This document shows positions 20,189 through 30,310 of a stretch of DNA of 64,000 nt, one piece after another. How positions within the stretch are numbered: the first letter of the stretch is position 1; every line of letters begins with the position of its first letter. Below the pieces are notes generated by a model, which was not told where the DNA came from, did not search any database, and worked only from the letters and a program-made list of their open reading frames with translations. The DNA comes from Sphingobacterium alkalisoli (GTDB lineage: Bacteria; Bacteroidota; Bacteroidia; Sphingobacteriales; Sphingobacteriaceae), in NCBI RefSeq assembly GCF_005049105.1, contig NZ_SUKA01000004.1, positions 186,001 to 250,000 of the forward strand, in the 5' to 3' direction. The position numbers and the translations under genes are program-made.

Positions 20189-20467
20189 TTATTTGATGAT
20201 ATCACGTAAACCTAAGCCTTTGATAATGGCACGGTAACGGTTAATATCTTTCTTGTACAGGTAAGCTAATAATGAACGACGTTTACCTACTAACATTTGT
20301 AGTGAACGTTGTGTGTTAAAGTCTTTTCTGTTTTTTTTCAAATGCTCTGTTAGGTGAGCAATTCTTTTAGTAAATAAAGCTACTTGTCCTTCTGTAGAAC
20401 CTGTGTTTACTGCTGAACCTGCAAACTCTTCGAAGATACCAGCTTTGTACTCTTTACTTAAATACAT
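20189..20467 (-). CDS. rpsO: 30S ribosomal protein S15
   Basis: S15 binds the central domain of 16S rRNA early in 30S assembly. The 92-aa protein shows the family core: TGSTEGQVALFTKRIAHLTEHLKKNRKDFNTQRSLQMLVGKRR (here split across the window at residues about 22-64) and the LLAYLYKKDINRYRAIIKGLGLR tail. It is three residues longer than the usual 89. It has its own promoter and terminator and lies upstream of pnp. Confidence 0.98.
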   Translation of the reverse strand: MYLSKEYKAGIFEEFAGSAVNTGSTEGQVALFTKRIAHLTEHLKKNRKDFNTQRSLQMLVGKRRSLLAYLYKKDINRYRAIIKGLGLRDIIK

Positions 20468-20511
20468 CTCTTGAATAATATTAAAGCGTTAAAAATTTAA
20501 TTAATTGGACG

Positions 20512-20542
20512 CAAAGATAGAAATTAGATTTGGAAGAACAAA
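20512..20542 (-). promoter_or_regulatory. Promoter of rpsO (TTTG-N19-TATCTTTG)
   Basis: On the minus strand TTTG (20539-20542) is followed after 19 bases by TATCTTTG (20512-20519), the Bacteroidota housekeeping consensus. Initiation would fall near 20505, about 38 bases before the rpsO start. Confidence 0.75.
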
Positions 20543-20551
20543 GAGAAAAGA

Positions 20552-21763
20552 TCACACTTTTATATATATACTCTTCTTATCCAACCAATAACATATCGCC
20601 CACATGAGTGTAAGAAAACAAAGCGAGTATACAAAGGAGCCAATTTCTGGTGGTCCCGGAATCTCAGCACATACATTTTTATAAAACCACGTAAGTGCGG
20701 TTGTGTATTTCGGCTCCCCATTCTCTCCTACTCCATCGGAAATACGAAACAAACCGAGAAAACGCGGCAACAACCCGCTTAGTACAAATATAAACAACGG
20801 ATTTTTACCAAATACGTCAAAAAACTGCGTCAGCTTATTTTTTACCCCTTGCACTTCAATATACCAAATCATCCCTCCAATAGTCATTATACCTAGCCCT
20901 GTCGTATACAAAACGTACGAGCTTGTCCATATTTTCTTGTTGATCGGGAAACCCAATGACCAAATCCATGCAAGCACAAGAAAGATAAATCCGGTTACAA
21001 ATAGTCCTGACAGCAATTTGAAATGAGGTTCTTTACTCATTGGAACTTTAATCCACAACCAATTTACCTGTCCTTGATTTCTAATATAGACTCCCACTAA
21101 ATAACCAAACACGACTTGCACGATCGCAGGCAATGTACTCGCTATCCCTTCTGGATCAAAAGGCACGCCCTCACCTTTATACATATGCGCAATACCTAAA
21201 AGTTGTTTATCGAGATCTGTTCCAAACCAACCTTCAAGCGAATAGGGATCGGATCCGCCTAAGAGCCCACATAAAACCCAATAACCTAACAGAATTACTG
21301 TCGAGATATAAATTAACATGCGGGGCTTAAAATAGTAGGCAAGGACAGATGCAAAGAAATAAGCAATCGCAATCCGTTGTAACACGCCTAAAATGCGTAT
21401 ACCTTTAGTAGGATCCGTTCTATTAATCCATTCTTTTAATTGCAATTCCTGATCCACCCAGGCAACAAACGGCCACCAATTCAGGAATAACCCAATCGCA
21501 AAAATAAGTATGGTTCTTTTAATCACTTTTTTCCAAAAGACAGTACCCCCTGATTCCTGCATCTTCGGAATTACAAAAGACATGGCGTTTCCTACCGCAA
21601 ATAAAAAAAACGGGAAAACCAAATCCGTTGGTGAACAGCCATGCCATCGGGCGTGGGTCAATGGCTTAAACATATAAGCCCATGTCCCCGGGTTATTTAC
21701 CAAAATCATTAAAGCCACCGTAGCACCTCTAAATACATCCAAAGAATAGTAACGTTGTTTCAT
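20552..21763 (-). CDS. NagX/HGSNAT-like membrane acetyltransferase (DUF5009/DUF1624 type)
   Basis: A polytopic inner-membrane protein of 403 aa related to heparan-alpha-glucosaminide N-acetyltransferase and bacterial NagX, which are thought to act on amino sugars. The N-terminus has the family signature YYSLDVFRGATVALMILVNN followed by ARWHGCSPTDLVFPFFLFAVG, which includes the conserved His and Asp. About ten hydrophobic segments follow. It diverges from a ROK regulator gene across a 220-base gap with a large palindrome, which suggests shared control and a GlcNAc-related role. The acceptor substrate is not visible in the sequence. Confidence 0.82.
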   Translation of the reverse strand: MKQRYYSLDVFRGATVALMILVNNPGTWAYMFKPLTHARWHGCSPTDLVFPFFLFAVGNAMSFVIPKMQESGGTVFWKKVIKRTILIFAIGLFLNWWPFVAWVDQELQLKEWINRTDPTKGIRILGVLQRIAIAYFFASVLAYYFKPRMLIYISTVILLGYWVLCGLLGGSDPYSLEGWFGTDLDKQLLGIAHMYKGEGVPFDPEGIASTLPAIVQVVFGYLVGVYIRNQGQVNWLWIKVPMSKEPHFKLLSGLFVTGFIFLVLAWIWSLGFPINKKIWTSSYVLYTTGLGIMTIGGMIWYIEVQGVKNKLTQFFDVFGKNPLFIFVLSGLLPRFLGLFRISDGVGENGEPKYTTALTWFYKNVCAEIPGPPEIGSFVYSLCFLTLMWAICYWLDKKSIYIKV

Positions 21764-21896
21764 TATGTATATAATTCGTCTTTTACTTAATGCTGTAGAA
21801 TTTGCTTCGTCAAGAAAACATCAGCCTATTATGTGTAGATAGATATTTAATGACGAATATAAGGATTTTTAAAAACGAATGGAAAAATATATTTCG

Positions 21897-21929
21897 CAAA
21901 TACTTTTTAATTTTTTTAAAAAGTATTTG
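21897..21929. promoter_or_regulatory. Perfect 13+13 palindrome, candidate ROK operator
   Basis: Arms CAAATACTTTTTA (21897-21909) and TAAAAAGTATTTG (21917-21929) are exact reverse complements around a 7-base T-rich spacer. It lies in the divergent gap between the NagX-like gene and the ROK regulator, 54 bases before the ROK start. The right arm ends in the TTTG of the proposed -33 element. AT-rich dyads are known for ROK repressors such as NagC and Mlc; binding here is inferred. Confidence 0.65.
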
Positions 21930-21958
21930 GAAGTTAAATTTATTTTAACGTATCTTTA
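21926..21958 (+). promoter_or_regulatory. Promoter of the ROK-susC-susD operon (TTTG-N21-TATCTTTA)
   Basis: TTTG at 21926-21929 and TATCTTTA at 21951-21958, one base off the TAnnTTTG consensus, with a 21-base spacer. Initiation near 21965 would leave a leader of about 20 bases. The -33 box lies inside the right palindrome arm, so a bound repressor would block it. Confidence 0.55.
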
Positions 21959-21983
21959 ACATAGTTTTAAACTTAACTATCCA

Positions 21984-23186
21984 ATGAGTCTTGAATTATC
22001 CATTTTAAAAAGCCTCTATTTTACGAATCCGCAGTCGATAGCTGATTTAAGTAGCGATATTGGAAAAAGCGTTCCTAATATCACGAAGACGGTTAACAAT
22101 CTGTTGGAGCGAGAAGTCATTATCGAAAATGGATTAGCTCCATCGACAGGAGGAAGACGCCCGGTTCAGTTCTCGCTGAATGTAAAAAACTTACCTTATA
22201 TTCTCGCAATAGCTATTGACCAATACTACACGAGCATTGCCTTAGTAGATTTTTCCAACAAGGCCGTTAAAGCGACTGAAACAATAGCTATAGATTTAAA
22301 AGAGTCCATCTCTCCAACAGGGGAAATAACAAAACTGATTGACGACTACTTGCCATTTTTAAATCCAACGGATATCCTTGCAGTAGGTATTACAGCTCCT
22401 GGCTTTGTCGATGCGCACGCGGGGGTCAATAATTCATATCCTAAAAACAATGAATTATATAATCTACGGAAAATAATAGAAGACCATACACATATCCCGA
22501 CTTATTTAGAAAACGACTCTACTGCAATTGCCATAGCCGAACAAAAACTGGGATCGGTAAAGGATGTTGACCATGCCTTAGTGATCAATTTAAATTGGGG
22601 TGTGGGATTGGGAATGATTATCGACAACAAACTCTTTAAAGGACATAGTGGATATGCTGGTGAGTTTAGTCATATACCATTATCCAATCTTAACAAGCTA
22701 TGTTCTTGTGGCAAGAAAGGTTGCTTAGAGGTAGAAGCCTCACTCGTTGCAGCTGTTGAATCTGCTACAGCGAAAATTGAAAGCGGAGAACAATCCATGC
22801 TTTCCCAAACTTTCAAAAACAAAGGGAGGATAACGGGCGACAAATTGTTGGATGCAGCGATAAGTGGAGATCAACTTGCTATCGAGGCTATCAACAAGAT
22901 TGGATATATGCTGGGGAAAGGTGTTGCTACATTAATGCACATCATCAATCCCGAAAAAATAATAATCAGTGGCAGAGGCGCAAAAGCCGGGCGCATCTTA
23001 TCCCATCAGATTCAGAGTGCTATACTCGAATTCAGCATTCATAGACTATCAAAAGACACTATAATTGAAATATCCAAACTAAAAAACGCCCAACTCTTAG
23101 GCTCTGCTTGTATTGCAGTAGAGCATTCAAAATGGAAAAATTTAAAATCAGAAAGTTCTATTAACTTAAAACAACAAACACAATGA
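21984..23186 (+). CDS. ROK-family transcriptional regulator with sugar-kinase-like domain
   Basis: A 400-aa ROK protein. Residues 1-65 form a winged helix-turn-helix (NPQSIADLSSDIGKSVPNITKTVNNLLEREVI) of the NagC/XylR type. The rest is the ROK domain with AIDQYYTSIALVDF, the ENDSTAIAIAEQKLG motif, GHSGYAGEFSHIPL and the zinc-binding CSCGKKGCLE. Such proteins bind DNA and are released by a sugar or sugar phosphate. The gene opens an operon and its stop overlaps the SusC start as ATGA, so repressor and transporter are translationally coupled. A ROK protein at the head of a Sus locus is less usual than a hybrid two-component or ECF regulator. Confidence 0.92.
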   Translation: MSLELSILKSLYFTNPQSIADLSSDIGKSVPNITKTVNNLLEREVIIENGLAPSTGGRRPVQFSLNVKNLPYILAIAIDQYYTSIALVDFSNKAVKATETIAIDLKESISPTGEITKLIDDYLPFLNPTDILAVGITAPGFVDAHAGVNNSYPKNNELYNLRKIIEDHTHIPTYLENDSTAIAIAEQKLGSVKDVDHALVINLNWGVGLGMIIDNKLFKGHSGYAGEFSHIPLSNLNKLCSCGKKGCLEVEASLVAAVESATAKIESGEQSMLSQTFKNKGRITGDKLLDAAISGDQLAIEAINKIGYMLGKGVATLMHIINPEKIIISGRGAKAGRILSHQIQSAILEFSIHRLSKDTIIEISKLKNAQLLGSACIAVEHSKWKNLKSESSINLKQQTQ

Positions 23187-26100
23187 GCAAATTTTACCTA
23201 AAATGCTGCTATTTATCGTTGTTCATGCTTTTTAGCATAACGACTTTATTTGCACAGCAATCTGTTACAGGGATAGTATCAGATGCGAACGGGGTAATCC
23301 CCGGTGTAACAGCTAGTGTACCTGGCACATCTAAAGTTACACAAACAGATGCCAATGGTAAGTACACCATTCAAGCATCAAATGGTGAAAAAATACGTTT
23401 CACCATGATTGGTTATGCTTCTCAAGAACTAACGGTTTCTTCGACTACGCATAACATTGTACTACAGGAAGATGCAGGATCTTTAGATGAAGTGGTAGTG
23501 ACAGCGATGGGGATTAAACGCGAAGCTAAAGCCTTAGGATATGCGACTACCACAATTTCTGCTAAAGAATTAACAGAAGCGGGAAACACAAACTTAGGGT
23601 CCGCATTGTACGGAAAGGCACCTGGGGTCCAAATCAATACAGCTCCAGGTGGAGCTTCAAGTGCTGTCAACATGCAGATTCGAGGAATCAACTCGCTGAA
23701 CTACAATCGGCAACCGCTGTATGTAGTCGATGGTGTTATTATCAGAAACGACCAGCAAGGAGGAGCAGGTGGTGTAAATAATACAGGTGGTGTCACAAAT
23801 CCAGGGGGACAAGCTATCTGGTCTGACAACCGTATTCGTGGTAATGGTATGCTTGATCTCAATCCAAATGACATCGAATCCTTAACTATCTTAAAGGGAG
23901 CTAGTGCTACTGCACTGTATGGTTCCGATGCAGCGAGTGGGGTAATTGTTATTACCACAAAAAAAGGATCCAAGGATCGGGGACTCGGAATAGACTTTAA
24001 TTACTCAGGTTCTATAGAGGATGCTGCATTTCTACCTCGCCTTCAATATGAATATGGCCCTGGTTACGACGCTGCGACTAATTTAGAGGTCGGGGCTAAT
24101 GAAGAAGGCTGGATGACAAACTCATTATATCCGGGAGATCGCCTAGTCAACTACAACGCTTGGGGACAATTCGGCCCTAAGTTTGATGGACAGGACGTCA
24201 GGTGGTGGGACGGTTCTATTAGAAAATATTCCGCCAATACAGGCAACTACAAAGATATTTTCAACACCGGACATAATAGTAATTTTAATGTAAGTATCTC
24301 GAATAATACAGACAAAATCAATTACAGGCTCTCAGCTTCGAATATGGACTATAAAGCTATTGTCCCAGGAAGTAATCAAAAAAGAAGTAGTTTCAACTTA
24401 AACAGTAATGTAAAACTACATGACAGATTAGATTTCGACATTGTTGCCTCATATGTCAATACAAACACTAAAAACCGCCCCGGTTTAATGGGAGATGTTT
24501 TGGGTTCTTACGCCGGCTTTTTTAGTGGAGCAGAAGATATTGCGAAAATGAGAGATCAACTTTACAAAACATCCGATGGCTACAAATTTTCTACAGTGGG
24601 CTCTAACCGGCCAGAAGAGTTTCCACTTGCCTTTAGAGGTGTAAATCTATTAAATTATTTCTGGCAACAGAATCGGAATATCTATGAAGAAAAGGAAGAT
24701 AGATTTCTTTCAAGCGCCACAATGAATTGGAGTATTATAGAGAAGTTAAAACTTAGGGGAAGACTGGGTACTGATGTCACGGCACTTAACATTGAAAACA
24801 AAGAACACAATGAATATGCTGTAACATATAATGGAACAAACAGTACTGGAAAATTTGAAGTCTCTAAAGGCCAATATTCTATCGTCTATGGAGATGCTCT
24901 TTTGACCTATTCAGATAAAATATCCGATGATTTTGATTTCAGTCTGAGTGGAGGCTTTCAATCGCGAATGGAAAATTACGATGACCAGATGTCTCGTACC
25001 GAAGGTGGGTTAGTTTCTGCAAATTGGTTCAGTTTAAATAATACATTTGGACAGGCTGTTACAACACATACTCGTAAGGAAATGATTAAGTATGCATATT
25101 TCGGTCTTGCAAATTTTGCCTACAAGAACTTCCTCTTCTTGGAAGCAACAGGTAGAACTGAGTATTCTTCAACTTTACCTGCGCAAAATAACCCCTATAA
25201 TTATGGTTCAGTAAACACGGGTTTTGTTTTCTCTGAAGCTTTTCAACTTCCTAGTTTTTTCAACTACGGAAAATTACGAGCATCTTACGGTGTTGTTGGT
25301 AACGATGCTCCTATGTATGTTTCTAATGTTTCCTACGGGCAATCTTCATTGATTACAGTTGGTGGACCAGTACCAGCTCTAAACCTTAATGCTAGTTATG
25401 GAAATTTGGATTTAAGACCTGAAAGGAAAACTGAGACAGAGGTAGGTTTAGATTTAAAGTTCTTACAAAGTAGGCTAGGATTAGATGTTAGCTATTACCA
25501 AAACCATATAGATGATCAAATCATGCCTTTGTCTATTGCGCCAACCACGGGAGCAACCACTCAAGTAGTTAATGTAGGTAAAATATCTAATAGAGGATGG
25601 GAAGTCTCATTAAATGGGACTCCAATACAGAATGATAATTTCAGTTGGAATGCTCGTCTTAATTTTGCAACCAATAAGTCTAAATTAGATGAGCTTATAT
25701 CGGGTATTCCAAGTCTTATTTTTTACGATGCTGACCAAAGCTCTGTTAGAATGGAGGCTCGTCCCGGAGAGATACTAGGAAATATATACACATATGCTCG
25801 AAGCACAAATGAAAATGGGCAGTTTTTAATTTCGGATGAAGGTAATTATATTATTGATAAAACGAAATACATTAAAGGCGGAAACATCATGCCAAAAGCA
25901 ATAGGTGGTCTTACAAATAACTTCACTTACAAAAATATGAGTTTGAGCCTAACTGCTGATTATCGTTTTGGAGGACAGATGATCTCGATGCCTCACAAGT
26001 ATGCTTACGGTGCAGGACGGTTAGAAAGCACGTTGGCACATAGAGAGTCAGGAATAACCTTAGATGGTGTAAATGTAAACACAGGGAATGCAAATACAGT

Positions 26101-26428
26101 GCTTTTGTCCGGCGCGGAATATTACATGAATAATTTCTATTGGGGAAATGATGCTTGGAACGAAAAGGCCGCAATACTAGATAATAATTTTATAAAACTG
26201 AGAGAAGCAGTGATTAGCTACAGAATTCCTAGTCCCGTGACTGAAAAACTCAAAATGAACAATGTAAGGGTATCATTGATAGCTAGAAATTTATTCTATT
26301 TCTACCGAACCATTAAAGATATCGATCCAGAAGCGCCTGTTGGAAACTATTGGTATTCTCAAGGCATAGACATAGGTTCAAACGCAGCAACTAGAAGTTT
26401 CGGCTTCTCATTGAACGCGAACTTCTAA
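23183..26428 (+). CDS. SusC/RagA family TonB-dependent transporter (ROK-coupled)
   Basis: An outer-membrane importer of 1081 aa. Signal peptide ends at LFAQ; then the regulatory-like beta domain (SVTGIVSDANGVIPGVTASV), LDEVVVTAMGI (TonB-box-like), plug motifs ALYGKAPGVQIN, MQIRGINSLNYNRQPLYVVDG and LKGASATALYGSDAASGVIVITTKKG, and the barrel. There is no STN domain. The start overlaps the ROK stop by four bases (ATGA); susD follows after 29 bases. Confidence 0.96.
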   Translation: MSKFYLKCCYLSLFMLFSITTLFAQQSVTGIVSDANGVIPGVTASVPGTSKVTQTDANGKYTIQASNGEKIRFTMIGYASQELTVSSTTHNIVLQEDAGSLDEVVVTAMGIKREAKALGYATTTISAKELTEAGNTNLGSALYGKAPGVQINTAPGGASSAVNMQIRGINSLNYNRQPLYVVDGVIIRNDQQGGAGGVNNTGGVTNPGGQAIWSDNRIRGNGMLDLNPNDIESLTILKGASATALYGSDAASGVIVITTKKGSKDRGLGIDFNYSGSIEDAAFLPRLQYEYGPGYDAATNLEVGANEEGWMTNSLYPGDRLVNYNAWGQFGPKFDGQDVRWWDGSIRKYSANTGNYKDIFNTGHNSNFNVSISNNTDKINYRLSASNMDYKAIVPGSNQKRSSFNLNSNVKLHDRLDFDIVASYVNTNTKNRPGLMGDVLGSYAGFFSGAEDIAKMRDQLYKTSDGYKFSTVGSNRPEEFPLAFRGVNLLNYFWQQNRNIYEEKEDRFLSSATMNWSIIEKLKLRGRLGTDVTALNIENKEHNEYAVTYNGTNSTGKFEVSKGQYSIVYGDALLTYSDKISDDFDFSLSGGFQSRMENYDDQMSRTEGGLVSANWFSLNNTFGQAVTTHTRKEMIKYAYFGLANFAYKNFLFLEATGRTEYSSTLPAQNNPYNYGSVNTGFVFSEAFQLPSFFNYGKLRASYGVVGNDAPMYVSNVSYGQSSLITVGGPVPALNLNASYGNLDLRPERKTETEVGLDLKFLQSRLGLDVSYYQNHIDDQIMPLSIAPTTGATTQVVNVGKISNRGWEVSLNGTPIQNDNFSWNARLNFATNKSKLDELISGIPSLIFYDADQSSVRMEARPGEILGNIYTYARSTNENGQFLISDEGNYIIDKTKYIKGGNIMPKAIGGLTNNFTYKNMSLSLTADYRFGGQMISMPHKYAYGAGRLESTLAHRESGITLDGVNVNTGNANTVLLSGAEYYMNNFYWGNDAWNEKAAILDNNFIKLREAVISYRIPSPVTEKLKMNNVRVSLIARNLFYFYRTIKDIDPEAPVGNYWYSQGIDIGSNAATRSFGFSLNANF

Positions 26429-26457
26429 CATAAAAATACTATCAAAATAGAAAAGCG

Positions 26458-28062
26458 ATGAAAAATTTAAAAAATAATATTGCGTTCTTTTTAATAGGCT
26501 TGTCCATAATCATAACTGGACAGTCCTGTAAATCAGAACTAGAGAATAGATACTGGAATCCAGAGCAAACTGCTGAAGCTAATATTCCGGCATTCTTGAC
26601 ACAAGTCTTAAATAATTCTAGATTACGTTCTGAGTATTGGCATTACCGGACATTCATTTTGATGCACCATGCTCGTTATACACAAACGGCTTATTTTGGA
26701 AATGGTAATACAATGTATCAGCAAAATGATTCGTACACCAACGACTACTGGCGAGACTTTTATTCTCCTGGAATCATGGGTGTGTACAGAGCTATGGAAA
26801 GAAATCTAAATGAACTCTCAGACAGTGAAAAAGCTTCAAAACAAATTTTCTTGAACGCTGCTCGTGTCATTGTATATGACCAAGCGTCCAAACTTGTCGA
26901 TAACTTTGGAGATATACCTTTTAGCGAGGCAGGTAGCTTGCCTTCAACAGATCAGATCTCCTTGGCTAAATTTGACAATCAACAAGAGCTTTACAGCACA
27001 TTTATATCAGGACTTAAAGAATTATCGTCTTTCTTCCACAATGCACAAACTACAGCAGAGTTTACTCGTGCAGATATATTAAATGCAGGCAACGTTTTAA
27101 AATGGGAAAAATATGCAAATTCCGTTAGATTACGTTTATTAATGAGAATATCGAACGTTGATGAAAACAGTGCAAAAACCGAAATATTAGAGATACTGAA
27201 CAATCCTTCTCAGTATCCTCTAATAGATGGATCAAATATGGGCTCTTATTCTCCGGGTATTGAAGACGTATTACTTCAGCCTTTAACTACATACACATCA
27301 AGTTTGCTTGATGCGTTAAGAGAATTACCTAGCCACTATGCACCTGATTACATGGTAAATACTGTTTTAAAGCCTTCGAACGATCCACGTATTCATGTTT
27401 TGTTTGACAAATATGGCCCAACAGTGAATGGTCAATTTGTACAAAATGAGGATTATAATGCTCTTGCTATAACGGTAAATGCGACAGACGCTAACACCGA
27501 ATATAGCACGAATGGTCCGCGTCGTTTTGCTGTTGTTGATTCCGCTACAACATGGATCAATTCAAAACTTCCAGGAATTATTATGACGTCAGCAGAAGTG
27601 AACTTTATTAAAGCAGAAGCTCAAGAAAGATGGGGAAGCACTACAGAGGCAAAAACAGCGTATGAAACTGCAATAAAACAATCTATAAACTTCTACTATC
27701 ATCTAAATAATACATCCTCGCACGCTATTAAAATCTCTAAACCCAATGATGCAGAAATTAACAACTTTGTTTCTAATTCGAACATTGCGTACATCGGTGA
27801 TGCCACGAACAAGCTAAAACTCATTGGCACACAAAAATGGCTACATTTTGGTTGGTTACAAGGGGAGCAAGCTTGGTCGGAATATAGAAGAACGGGATAC
27901 CCTATACTTCCTGCATTTCCGGTATCTAGTCTAAATGGATTTCAAAACCCTCCGGTACGATTAATTTATCCTTCTAGCGAAGTGACAAACAATAGCGTGA
28001 ATTATGAATCTGTACGAGCAAAAGACACGCGGGCAACGAAAATTTTCTGGGACGTCAAATAG
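26458..28062 (+). CDS. SusD/RagB family nutrient-binding lipoprotein
   Basis: The 534-aa partner of the SusC at 23183. It has a lipoprotein signal with ITGQSC, and typical segments of the SusD-like group: AARVIVYDQASKLVDNFGDIPFSEAG, WEKYANSVRLRLLMRIS, TSAEVNFIKAEAQERWG, and the C-terminal QKWLHFGWLQGEQAWSEYRRTGYP. Third and last gene of the ROK operon; a strong hairpin follows 22 bases after the stop. Confidence 0.95.
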   Translation: MKNLKNNIAFFLIGLSIIITGQSCKSELENRYWNPEQTAEANIPAFLTQVLNNSRLRSEYWHYRTFILMHHARYTQTAYFGNGNTMYQQNDSYTNDYWRDFYSPGIMGVYRAMERNLNELSDSEKASKQIFLNAARVIVYDQASKLVDNFGDIPFSEAGSLPSTDQISLAKFDNQQELYSTFISGLKELSSFFHNAQTTAEFTRADILNAGNVLKWEKYANSVRLRLLMRISNVDENSAKTEILEILNNPSQYPLIDGSNMGSYSPGIEDVLLQPLTTYTSSLLDALRELPSHYAPDYMVNTVLKPSNDPRIHVLFDKYGPTVNGQFVQNEDYNALAITVNATDANTEYSTNGPRRFAVVDSATTWINSKLPGIIMTSAEVNFIKAEAQERWGSTTEAKTAYETAIKQSINFYYHLNNTSSHAIKISKPNDAEINNFVSNSNIAYIGDATNKLKLIGTQKWLHFGWLQGEQAWSEYRRTGYPILPAFPVSSLNGFQNPPVRLIYPSSEVTNNSVNYESVRAKDTRATKIFWDVK

Positions 28063-28084
28063 GTATATATCCCGAATTTCAGCA

Positions 28085-28125
28085 AAATGTGGTATTCTCC
28101 CTTGAAGAATACCACATTTTTTTAT
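28085..28125. terminator. Rho-independent terminator after susD, between convergent genes
   Basis: A perfect 14-bp stem (28085-28098 with 28106-28119) and a 7-nt loop, followed on the plus strand by a T-run. On the minus strand a short T-run also follows, so it may stop both the susD transcript and the subtilase transcript. Confidence 0.88.
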
Positions 28126-28132
28126 TTAAAAA

Positions 28133-30310
28133 TTAGTTAACTGAAAAATAGACAGGCAAACTCCATCCGCTCCATCCACAACTATTACGTATTCTAGCCT
28201 TAATAGATCCGCCTCCTGGAGAAGGAAAGAAAATGTTCTTGTTTCCCCCATTATCAATAGCACATGTTACATTCCCACTAGCCAACACGTGGGTTCTACT
28301 GACTTCCCATTGAACTTCTAATATACTACATCTATCCATACCATTATATCCGGCAACGACATGTATAGGCGTATATGTATTAGTGTTGGTAGTGGACGTA
28401 TATATAGATATATTAACAGCATTCGGCACTCCCGATTCAATAGTTTTCGTTATTTTGATTATGGCACCACAAGCAGATGTAATATTAGCTATCAAAGTTG
28501 TATTCAAATAAGCTGTTCCAGTCCTGCTTACCGTAACACTATTTCCACTAGTTGACAAAGTAACTCCGGATGTTGCAGTCCAAGAAACGGTCGCCCCTGT
28601 TGGCAGATTATTGAGCGTGTAGGTGCTACTTGTACAAAACGTATTGGCACCTGATATGGACGGCGCGATCGCATTTAATGCTGCAAATGCATTAACCCTA
28701 CCATAGCCAAAGGTGTTATCAAAACCACTTGCTCCCATATCGGTAGCGGTATTTTGTAGCGTTGTACGTACTTGTGCTTCCGTAAGATTTGGGTTCATAG
28801 ACAGCAACAACGCCGCGACTCCAGAAACTTGTGGACAGGCAGCGGATGTACCATTAAACTCATGAAAGTAGTTTCCAGCGTCACGACCCAAACTGCCCAT
28901 TCTATCAGTGGTGACGACGTCCGCAGCGCTTCCGCCACCTCCTGAAGGAGCTACAAGATCCATTTGAGGGCCGCGTTGACTATAATCCCAAATATTGCCA
29001 TTTCGATCAATTGCCCCCACTGTGATCACCCCGTTAACATTTGCAGGAAAGGAAACACCTCCTAAAAGAGCTTGGTCGTTTCCAGAAGAAAACACAACAA
29101 CTGCCCCCTTTCCATTACGGCCCAGTGTTCGAGCTTCTGAAATCGCATCGCTGATATCATCGAAACCAGGCGAACTCGTACTCGTAGTAATAAAGTTCCA
29201 CTAGTTACTTAAAATATCTGCCCCACCGTCTTCCCAAGCCCATTCAATCGCTGCTGCAATATCTTGTGCAGTCTCCTGGAAGCCTGTTGAATTATTTGCG
29301 GCGACAAACCAGTCCGCAAAAATATTGACCGGAATAATCTCTACATTATCAGCCAGTCCTGCTATGCCCTCATTATTATCCTTAGTAGCGCCGATGATTC
29401 CTGCCACATTCTGGCCATGACTAGTAACAAAATCCCACCGGTTGATATTAACTGGCGCTCCGTTTCCTCCTGACACCCTAGGAGTATACCCAGAAAGAAC
29501 CCGAGTCGCCGGTAGATCGATATGAGGTTCCACACCATCGTCAATCACTGCCACACGTATTGGACATGATGACTCTAAAAGATTCCAAGCTTGAGGAGCA
29601 TTGATGTCGATATTATTTGCTTGGTTGAGATAGTACTGTAGGGGGTAATGGGTATCATTCGAGTTACGGGTGATCGGTACAATAAAGTCGGGATGACACC
29701 ACTCAGCGATACCACTTTCATAGATGCGATTAGCGATACTTAAAACATCAGATAAGTTCGTTGTTCGAAGGGTGAACTTACTTCTTCGTCCTGTTTTTGC
29801 TAGTGTAACCTGCCCCTTATATTGATCCAGTAGCTTCTGGATTGATTCACCAGATTTAAGTTTGAGCACGATTTCTCCCGTAGGAACCATTTCCAGGGTT
29901 CCATTGAACCGATAAGATACATGTATGGCTCTGATATTGATAGCTTTTTTGTTTTCTTGCAAGAAAGGAAGAATAGCCTTAACAGCCGAAAGTTTTAAAA
30001 ATCCGGTATTTCCTAAACGCGTCGCACTAATGCCTAGATCTTTCCTTTTCAATTGCACGTCTCGCATAAAACTAGCAGAATCATTCAATGGCTCAACGAT
30101 GACGACGGATGAGTCTATGGACAGCAGAAACTTCCTATTGGAAGACCAATAATATAAATGCTCATTAGCATTATAAGCTGATTCGGTTAGTTCGAGCTTG
30201 AGTTCTTCGTCATTAACACCTAAGGAAGATTGCTTGTTACATCCCACAATAAGCACAAAAAAAAGAAATAATAGGACAGCGTGTATCCAGAAAGATTGAT
30301 TGTTTTTCAT
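28133..30310 (-). pseudogene. Subtilisin-like (S8) serine protease lipoprotein interrupted by an in-frame TAG
   Basis: One reading frame of 725 sense or stop positions, cut by a TAG at 29203-29201 (codon 370). Before it: lipoprotein signal (IVGC, Cys24), a propeptide-like region, and the S8 domain with Asp257 (VAVIDDGVEPHIDL) and His298 (SHGQNVAGIIGA). After it, in the same frame: SSGND (oxyanion Asn near 410) and Ser489 in NGTSAACPQVSG, then Ig/PKD-like C-terminal repeats. The stop replaces the expected Ser of the subtilase ADxxxNSW segment (ILSN-stop-WNF), consistent with a single TCG to TAG change. The product would lack the catalytic Ser. Both halves are otherwise intact, so the lesion looks recent, or is a base-call error. 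No type IX sorting tail is apparent. Confidence 0.85.
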
